This document shows positions 57,278-64,000 of a stretch of DNA of 64,000 nucleotides, in pieces. The DNA comes from Serripes groenlandicus (Eukaryota > Mollusca > Bivalvia > Cardiida > Cardiidae), in assembly GCA_031761405.1 (NCBI GenBank), contig JASEVX010000013.1:51337956-51401955 (forward strand), given 5' to 3'. The notes under the pieces were generated by a model. That model made no database searches. It saw only the letters and a list, made by a program, of their open reading frames with translations, and had not been told where the DNA came from. The translations under genes and the position numbers were made by a program. Every line of letters starts with the position of its first letter. The stretch's first letter is position 1.

Positions 57278-57503
57278 TACTTTCCCTCATATAGAGGCTT
57301 TCTGACGCCTCTGTAGCAGACGGCTATTTGAAAACATAGTGACAAATGAAGAAATTGCTCAAAACGAGCAATTTCTTCATTTGCCACAATGTTTTCCAAT
57401 TTTAGTCATAGGTAATCCATTCAATTATAGGGATTTTCTATTTTTTAACAAAATATGTTGAAAGTCGTCTGCTGCAGAATTGTCGTATGAGGGAAATTGT
57501 TAA
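57278..57503. mobile_element. piggyBac-like MITE
   Basis: ACTTTCCCTCATATAGAGGC at the left, GAAATTGCTCAAAACGAGCA as the centre, CGTCTGCTGCAGAATTGTCG and TGAGGGAAATTGTTAA at the right. Confidence 0.8.
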
Positions 57504-58954
57504 ATAACATTGACATGATTGTTGCAAAATTCGAAAATCTGGAGTAATTTCTCTTTTTGTGACAATGTTTTAGATTGTATACAATACTAATATGACAATT
57601 GATAGATGTTGTACAGGTTTTCGCGGAGTTGTTTTCAAATAATTCTGCTGTAGTCTGATTTATCTGAGACAATGCTATATTATGCTACAATTTTTTAAGA
57701 ATTTGCATTATTTTCAGTTATTTGCTTCATGTGTTAAATGATAGCAGCTATTTTTGGATTTATTTCATATGAGTCAATGAATAAAAAAAAAAACACTTTC
57801 AGTTTCAGTGTTAATCAAAATTATCTAATATAAAGTGTCCTCTTCAATCATTGATTCTCTGAAGTTGCCTAAAACTGCTGTCCACAATAATATTTTAAGT
57901 ATTTATTCTTCTCCATGAGCAATGCTAAGTTCTGTTTTCAGAGTGCTTTAAGTTTTTTAGTCCACATGAATACGCTCAGCAACTATCAGATCCATCAAGG
58001 TTCTACTGTCTCTGCTTATGAAAAGTGTTTCCTTATCTTCATTAAATCTTGAATGTTATTAAGCTTATTCACCCTTACTAAGTTAGCACAAAAGTCAAAA
58101 CTCACCGGCTATAGTAAACCCACTCTCAGCCATGATTTTATCACCCAGCAAAATCTAATTTAGAAATTTCGGGATTCTTAGTTTTGTGTATATAATTGGT
58201 CAATAAGGAGGTGCAATGTAGCCTGTGTAGGCCAGGATTGGCTTTAGAATCTCATTCCAAGTAGGGAATTAACACGTCTTCATCTTTTTCTGTATTGACC
58301 TTTACAGTGACATTACGTTCAACTGGCCAGCATACAAGAGATATCCTTGCTGTAGTTGTCTCCTGTACAGTATACACCTACAGTAACACACGACATGGGT
58401 TTTTCTTGCTTGGTCGACCACAAATAAAGTGGACTGCATATACCTGAAATATTAATAAAAAACATTGCTAGAAACAAATGTTTGTCATTTTGGCACAAGT
58501 ATAACGAGTTTCCTGTGTAATTACAAACTATTGAATCATATCTTAGATAATCAGAAAAATATTAACATCTACCCATTGAAATACCACACTCATGTGATTA
58601 CATTAAAGTTTGGAACAATTCACAAGCCCCTTGATGGATTTTGATACATAAAGAATGTGACATGAACATATGGAATGAGAGAAATTCTTTGATTTACCCA
58701 TCCTATATTCAATTGTTGAAAATGAGTTTCAAATGTAAATAGATATATTACTATATATATATCTAAAGACAATTTAAAAAAGGCTTGACGATAACACGGG
58801 ACTCCCTCTCTATCGCAATAGCAAATCACCGGTATTTACACTAGGATTTTGTTAACTGGAACAACCGGTTTTATAATAGTTTTTAATAGCACCTGATCTA
58901 GTGTTCGATAAGTTACTTTATCCATTTGTCACAAAGATTTCAACTCTATTTAAA
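57504..58954. other. No confirmed gene; two weak exon-like signals on the minus strand
   Basis: Minus-strand ATGGCTGAGAGTGGGTTTAC (58134 leftwards) has a good start context and is followed by a GCCG|GTGAGT donor-like site. Another minus segment starts after a good acceptor (ATTAATATTTCAG, ending at 58446) and reads protein-like but contains stops. Neither is strong enough to call. An A-run lies at about 57783-57795. Confidence 0.25.
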
Positions 58955-59486
58955 CCCTTCTGTGTTATATAACTATGATACTGTTAAAGTAGAAAATACA
59001 CCATTCTGGATTATATAACTATAATTATATTGATAGTAGAATATACACCTTCTCTGTTATTTAACTATAATGCTGATGAAAATAGAGTATACACCATTCT
59101 GGGTTATATAACTATAATACTATTGAAAGTAGAGTATACACTATTCTGGATTATATAACTATATACTGTTGAAGTAGAGGGTACACTATTCTGGGTTATA
59201 TAACTATAATACTGTTTATGTAGAGTATACACCATTCTGGGATATATAACTATAATACTGTTGACAGTAGAGTATACACCATTCTGGGTTAAATAATGAT
59301 AATACTGTTGAACGCAGAGTATACACCATTCTGGTTAAATAACTATACAACTGTTGAAAGTAGAGTATACACCATTCTGGGTTATATAACTATAATACTG
59401 TTGAATGTAGAGTATACACCATTCTGGGTTATATAACTATACTACTGTTGAATGTAGAGTATACACCGTTATGGGTTATATAATTA
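58955..59486. repeat. 47-bp satellite array D (type A)
   Basis: About eleven monomers of the 1-5340 type (GTAGAGTATACACCATTCTG, GGTTATATAACTATAATAC). It lies upstream of gene copy 2, as array A does for copy 1. Confidence 0.95.
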
Positions 59487-59814
59487 TTCCCCCTTCGAAA
59501 AAGAGGGGTATATTGCTTTGCACATGTTGGTCGGTCAGTATGTCGGTTGGTCGGTCGGTCAATCCGTCGGTAGACCAACGCTTGTCCGAGTGATAACTCA
59601 ACAATGCATGGACCTATGGTCCTCAACTTGACTTGGAGGTTAGGGGTCATCAGGTCAAAGGTCAAGGTCACATTGACCTTGAACGCTAAAGGCTTGTCCA
59701 AGTGATAAATCAACATTGCCTGCACCCATGGCCCTCAAACTTAACATGGAGGCTGGGGGTGATCAGTAGATGACATATATTGATTTTGAGGTCATTTTGT
59801 CAAAGGTCAAGGTA
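59487..59814 (+). mobile_element. Transposon-like element, copy 1 inside the satellite
   Basis: Begins CCCCCTTCGAAAAAGAGGGG and TTGGTCGGTCAGTATGTCGG. Two subrepeats follow, each with GTCC(G/A)AGTGATAA and GGTCAAAGGTCAAGGTCA. It is inserted at a monomer reading TTATATAATTATT, and the array resumes at 59815. Confidence 0.8.
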
Positions 59815-59931
59815 TATACCAGTCTGAGTTATATAACTATATTACTGTTGAATGTAGAGTATACACCATTCTGGTTATATAACTATACTACTGTTAAATG
59901 TAGAGTATACACCGTTATGGTTATATAATTA
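59815..59931. repeat. 47-bp satellite array E (2.5 monomers)
   Basis: Short stretch of type A monomers between the two transposon-like element copies. This implies duplication of the element together with adjacent monomers. Confidence 0.85.
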
Positions 59932-60110
59932 TTCCCCCTTCGAAAAAGAGGGGTATATTGACTTTGCACATGTTGGTCGGTCAGTATGTCGGTTGGTCGG
60001 TCGGTCAATCCGTCGGTAGACCAAAGCTTGTCCGAGTGATAACTCAACAACGCATGGACCTATGGTCCTCAAACTTGACTTGGAGGTTGGGGTCATCAGG
60101 TCAAAGGTCA

Positions 60111-60125
60111 AGGTCACAGTGACCT
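60111..60125. promoter_or_regulatory. Perfect nuclear-receptor palindrome (ERE-type), site 1
   Basis: AGGTCACAGTGACCT is two inverted AGGTCA half-sites spaced by three bases. It is preceded by AGGTCAAAGGTCA (DR1) and overlaps TCAAGGTCA (extended half-site). Known nuclear-receptor motifs; binding here is untested. About 300 bp upstream of the predicted splice donor of copy 2. Confidence 0.5.
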
Positions 60126-60255
60126 TCAACGCTAAACGCTTGTCCAAGTGATAAATCAACATTGCCTGCACCCATGGCCCTCAAACCTAACATGGAGGCT
60201 GAGGGTGACCAGTAGATGACATCTATTGATTTTGAGGTCATTTTGTCAAAGGTCA

Positions 60256-60270
60256 AGGTCACAGTGACCT
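60256..60270. promoter_or_regulatory. Perfect nuclear-receptor palindrome (ERE-type), site 2
   Basis: A second AGGTCACAGTGACCT, with CAAAGGTCAAGGTCA in front of it, in the next subrepeat of the same element. The equivalent element at copy 1 keeps only the TCAAGGTCA part (about 5455-5463). Confidence 0.5.
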
Positions 60271-60394
60271 TGAACCTAAAAAGCTTGTCCGAGTGATAAA
60301 TCAACATTGGCTGCACCCATGGCCCTCAACTTAACATGGAGGATGGGCCTGACCAGAAGATGACCCTGACCAGAAGATGACCCCTTTTTGTTTT

Positions 60395-60421
60395 GTACTT
60401 TATGATATAGGCGCATCTGAG
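60395..60421 (+). other. Exon-like fragment ending in a splice donor (locus 2)
   Basis: Matches the gene's own coding segment at about 61053-61079 (GATATAGGCGCATCTGAG) and is followed by GTAAGC. It is the counterpart of 5562-5588. Confidence 0.6.
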
Positions 60422-60998
<577 letters not shown>

Positions 60999-61009
60999 AT
61001 AGACGAGAC

Positions 61010-63109
61010 ATGGACAATGCCAATAAAGAATTGTCTAAACGTCTACATGAAGTACTTGATGATATAGGCGCATCTGAGTACATCAGAGAAAAGTATTGGG
61101 AGTATGCTATGTTATTTGAAATAATAAACACGTTTGAAAGCCTTCCTACCTACCTAGTTGGGAGTAGATACGAAGGGACAACTACACCAGGTATCGATTC
61201 CGATCTCGATGTAATACATTGTGGCGACGAAATTCCTGTTGTAGATATTTATTCGAATCTAAACAACAGGATTTTCTTATCTTATTTAACGGATGAAGAC
61301 ACCAAACCTGGATATGTTCGTCTTCAGATTGTTAAAGATAAATGTCCGCGTTTAGTTGGAATTGGCGATATATCAGATGATAACTTCTTTATCGATAGGA
61401 AAGGTAGAGTATGTGATACCCACTCCCGAATTGGTGTTAGACACAATACATTTCGTAACGGTCCAGCGCACACGATTCCGGGTGATAACGGTCAATGTCA
61501 ATTTGATATAGTAAATGCCTTAAGGTGTCGAAAGATACCGAGGTCAGCCAATTCCTGGTTACACAGGATACGGAAATACGGCTGGCCATCACAGAAACAA
61601 CTTAAAGCAATGGGTTTATATTGTTGTTTCTTTGTTGGTGTTGGACATCCTCATAATAACAACAAGTCTAGCGAATGGAGAATTTCTTTCTCACTTCAAG
61701 AACGTGACCTCATGTCAAGTCTGAACGAAACGCAACACAAGTGTTATATTCTCCTGAAGATGATAAAGAAGGATATCATAGAACCAGAAGCCGGTGAATC
61801 TATATCATCATATCATTGTAAAACAAGTCTTTTTTATACAATTGAAAATTCACATAAACATTTTTGGATTAATGATAAGCTTATATTGTGTGTACAGCAG
61901 TGTCTTAAGCGTCTATTTATTTGGGTGAAGGCAAAAAATTGTCCAAATTATTTCATTCCAGAAGAGAATATGTTCGATAAGCTCAGCGTAATGACTCTGG
62001 AAAAAATAGAGTATGTTTTAAACGATATAATAGAGAGTGATATCAAGTTTTTATATTCAATTATTTGTGACAATGTTGGTGAACTTCTGAAATCTAAATT
62101 GAGAGGTGATGAACTGGTATGTAGTCTGGCTAATACGAGTACCTCGTTTCCTCCAAGATATTCACTATGTTATAATATTACACACCTCATCTATACATTC
62201 AGGAACAGTTTAATGGAACGCATAGACATGTGTACAAATACAGGTTATATGAATGGGGTGCTGCAACTTCTGCTATATCTACAACATACGAATCATGTCA
62301 CAGAACATACTACGAGAGATGTAAGAATGGCACTTGACTCTTTAATTCCACTTATACAATTACAATGCACACAGTGTATGTATGTCCAGTACTTGTCACA
62401 AGGAAACTTGTCCGACATGCGGTCTATGACAATTACAAATATAATCCCAGAAATTATTGACTGTGACCTTATGTCAAAGTTATCTTTAGCATCTTTATAT
62501 ATTCAATGTGAACAGTATCACGAGGAGTGTGAGCGCATTCTAGTGTTATGTGAACAAGAAATAATACCATTTGTGGTATCTGTGTGTTGCTGCACCGAAG
62601 GGATAACTTATCATAATATCGCTCTTACTAAAAAACTAAGTTCTACTGACATGTCAAGCAAGGAATTCAGACATTGCATCACTGGCTGTATTGTATTTCA
62701 TCCATCTCAAGCTAGTCTTGTCCATGTAGCTCTTCAATATGAGATGTTTCGTATTGTGTTCACACAACCTGGATCTGAAATTGAAATGGAACAGGACTAC
62801 TGGTTAAACTGGGTAACGGTAGATTCAGAAATATATCTGTATTTTCTACAATATTTACTCTACTCTCATAACAAAAAACAGGCAAAAAAAGGAACTGCCA
62901 CGCAGAAAATAATACACGTTCACCTAACTGACCCCAATCTTGGCCACAAAGAGACAGCATTGAACCTGTTGGGCTGGATATTTGTACAGGAATATGAATT
63001 ACAAGACGCATGGAGATTCTTTTGTTTATCATGGAAAGAAAGGCCATTTAAAAATGCAGCTAAATGGCATATGTTAATTTTACTGAGTAAAATAATAAAT
63101 AAAACATAG
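61010..63109 (+). CDS. Mab-21 / cGAS-like receptor (cGLR) type nucleotidyltransferase, copy 2
   Basis: The protein is about 699 residues from the ATG at 61010. An upstream in-frame ATG at 60953 lies before a splice acceptor and is less likely. Numbered from 60953: G70-S71, then EGTTTPGIDSDLDVI with D84 and D86 as the likely metal-binding pair, and D185 in FDIVNALRC as the third acidic candidate. The Mab-21 domain starts at WRISFS (242), and CPNYFIPEENMF follows. A long helical C-terminus ends in the same TPR-like segment as copy 1. The catalytic loop is closer than copy 1 to the usual bivalve family pattern. Relative to copy 1, it lacks about nine residues before the GS motif. Long blocks are identical (E241-E277 equals E250-E286 of copy 1), while the NTase lobe has diverged. 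The reading frame is intact. Activity and ligand are not shown by sequence. Confidence 0.9.
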   Translation: MDNANKELSKRLHEVLDDIGASEYIREKYWEYAMLFEIINTFESLPTYLVGSRYEGTTTPGIDSDLDVIHCGDEIPVVDIYSNLNNRIFLSYLTDEDTKPGYVRLQIVKDKCPRLVGIGDISDDNFFIDRKGRVCDTHSRIGVRHNTFRNGPAHTIPGDNGQCQFDIVNALRCRKIPRSANSWLHRIRKYGWPSQKQLKAMGLYCCFFVGVGHPHNNNKSSEWRISFSLQERDLMSSLNETQHKCYILLKMIKKDIIEPEAGESISSYHCKTSLFYTIENSHKHFWINDKLILCVQQCLKRLFIWVKAKNCPNYFIPEENMFDKLSVMTLEKIEYVLNDIIESDIKFLYSIICDNVGELLKSKLRGDELVCSLANTSTSFPPRYSLCYNITHLIYTFRNSLMERIDMCTNTGYMNGVLQLLLYLQHTNHVTEHTTRDVRMALDSLIPLIQLQCTQCMYVQYLSQGNLSDMRSMTITNIIPEIIDCDLMSKLSLASLYIQCEQYHEECERILVLCEQEIIPFVVSVCCCTEGITYHNIALTKKLSSTDMSSKEFRHCITGCIVFHPSQASLVHVALQYEMFRIVFTQPGSEIEMEQDYWLNWVTVDSEIYLYFLQYLLYSHNKKQAKKGTATQKIIHVHLTDPNLGHKETALNLLGWIFVQEYELQDAWRFFCLSWKERPFKNAAKWHMLILLSKIINKT

Positions 63110-63216
63110 GGTTAGCATGATGGAGACAAACGTGATGTCATAGTTTTTTTACTATTTGTGTAAAGCCCGATGAGCATTGAAGTTGAGGGTTACAGAGATA
63201 TATATGAGCCGCGTCC

Positions 63217-63370
63217 CGGGATTTTAGATCTTAATGCATCTGTGTACAGTCAAGACTAATGCGTGGAATCCACATCGGCAGAGAAGTTAGCTTCGAGTAT
63301 TTAAGATCTTAACGTATCTGTGTACAGCCAGATCTCGGGCGAGGAATCCACCTTGGCCGGGCTGTTAGCA
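63217..63370. repeat. 78-bp repeat, two units (locus 2)
   Basis: ACAGTCAAGACTAATGCGTG and a diverged second unit with ACAGCCAGATCTCGGGCGAG. Counterpart of the expanded array at 8230-8900. Confidence 0.85.
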
Positions 63371-63840
63371 TCGATACATTGGAACCGGGCGTCTAGAGTT
63401 GCAGTACATTACCTAGCCTAGTACTGGTTTGTTTACCAGGAATCATACATAAGTGAACTGTCGACGTAACTAAAATCATTTTATAAAACGGCTGTATAAC
63501 CTAATACATCTAAAGTATTAGCAGCGTCTGGCGATTCGAGGTCTTAGTACATCTTTGTACAGTAAAGACTAAGTGTATACGTACATGCTCACCAGAGTAT
63601 CTAGTTTCCGAGTATACATTACGTAGACTAAATGCATCATCTGACAAAACATTAGAAGTGTAGCCTCAATAGTTGAACGTCAATGTTACTGTACATGATG
63701 CCAGACCGGAGAGGTAAAACGACCCCAAATATTACGTATTACGCCCCTCATATGTATTACTATGATCCTTAACTTTGATGATTATTGAATGACTAACATT
63801 AAATAGGCTAGGAAATGTTCAATGTTCAAGATCTATACTT
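63371..63840. other. Duplicated 3' flank of the cGLR gene, locus 2
   Basis: Matches 8900-9365 with scattered substitutions. A short insertion or replacement lies at about 63731-63760. Non-coding. Confidence 0.8.
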
Positions 63841-63920
63841 CATGACTACTGCGAGCAGGAATCGAACCAAGGGCGTCCAGTTTTATATACGGTATGGTTA
63901 AGACTCCGTCACAGCTTTTT
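63841..63920 (-). repeat. tRNA-derived SINE head (locus 2)
   Basis: Counterpart of 9366-9450; on the minus strand, GGTTCGATTCC is retained. The duplication continues to the end of the window. Confidence 0.6.
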
Positions 63921-64000
63921 CAGAGTAAAATATTTTGGGATTTATGCTGGACGTCCCGTTTTTCTGTGAAATGGATACCATTGAAAAGATATCCGATATA

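Larger units (their letters stand above)
59932..60390 (+). mobile_element. Transposon-like element, copy 2, upstream of the second cGLR gene
   Basis: Same head as the copy at 59487 and three subrepeats of about 110-145 bp. Fragments of it are embedded in array A at 1, 2530 and 5352. It ends next to the exon-like fragment at 60395, and an 11-bp GACCAGAAGATGACC-type repeat lies at about 60350-60384. No coding capacity. Confidence 0.8.

Overview
This window is eukaryotic, AT-rich, repeat-dominated DNA. It most likely comes from a bivalve mollusc. The main reasons are two long Mab-21/cGAS-like receptor (cGLR) type genes of the form expanded in bivalves, many tRNA-derived SINEs, several foldback and terminal-inverted-repeat (TIR) elements, and the absence of any bacterial gene organisation. 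The species cannot be fixed from the sequence alone.

Only two convincing, intact protein-coding genes are present. They are paralogues on the + strand at 6021-8114 and 61010-63109, about 55 kb apart. Each encodes roughly 700 residues: a nucleotidyltransferase (NTase) domain with a Gly-Ser motif and Asp-x-Asp pair, a Mab-21 helical domain, and a long alpha-helical C-terminal extension ending in a TPR-like segment. They lie inside a duplicated block of at least 3.6 kb that includes the 5' intron, the coding region, a 78-bp repeat region and a tRNA-like SINE head. The block appears at 5535-9560 and 60380-64000, and the second copy runs off the window. Both copies sit immediately downstream of a 47-bp satellite array plus a DNA-transposon-like repeat.

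Layout. 1-5.4 kb: 47-bp satellite with higher-order structure. 5.4-9.5 kb: gene copy 1 and its flanks. 9.9-10.6 kb: a SINE with an amplified 70-bp module. 11.4-12.2 kb: a 20-bp minisatellite. 13.6-14.3 kb: unrecognised, broken or partial coding-like sequence. 15.3-16.9 kb: a decayed Ty3/Gypsy gag-protease remnant. 19.1-20.6 kb and 49.0-51.9 kb: a diverged dispersed duplication that exposes both empty and filled sites of a TIR element. 20.9-22.1 kb: a transposon with internal ~160-bp repeats. 25.9-26.9 kb: LINE fragments split by a SINE. 27.9-28.7 kb: a SINE with a 29-bp minisatellite inside its tRNA-like head. 27-33.6 kb and 53.8-57.5 kb: clusters of TTAA-flanked, piggyBac-like MITEs. 34.5-39.4 kb: more MITEs and SINEs. 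43.4-49.0 kb: an 81-bp array followed by a second, differently homogenised 47-bp satellite array. 52.5-53.4 and 59.0-59.9 kb: smaller 47-bp arrays.

The strongest biological theme is a duplicated, probably innate-immune nucleotidyltransferase locus in unstable satellite and transposon DNA. The two copies differ in a patchy way (conserved helical core, diverged NTase segments). A transposon upstream of copy 2 carries perfect nuclear-receptor palindromes, and the matching element at copy 1 has lost them. Functional statements about enzyme activity, ligand or regulation are inference. No expression or homology search was available.
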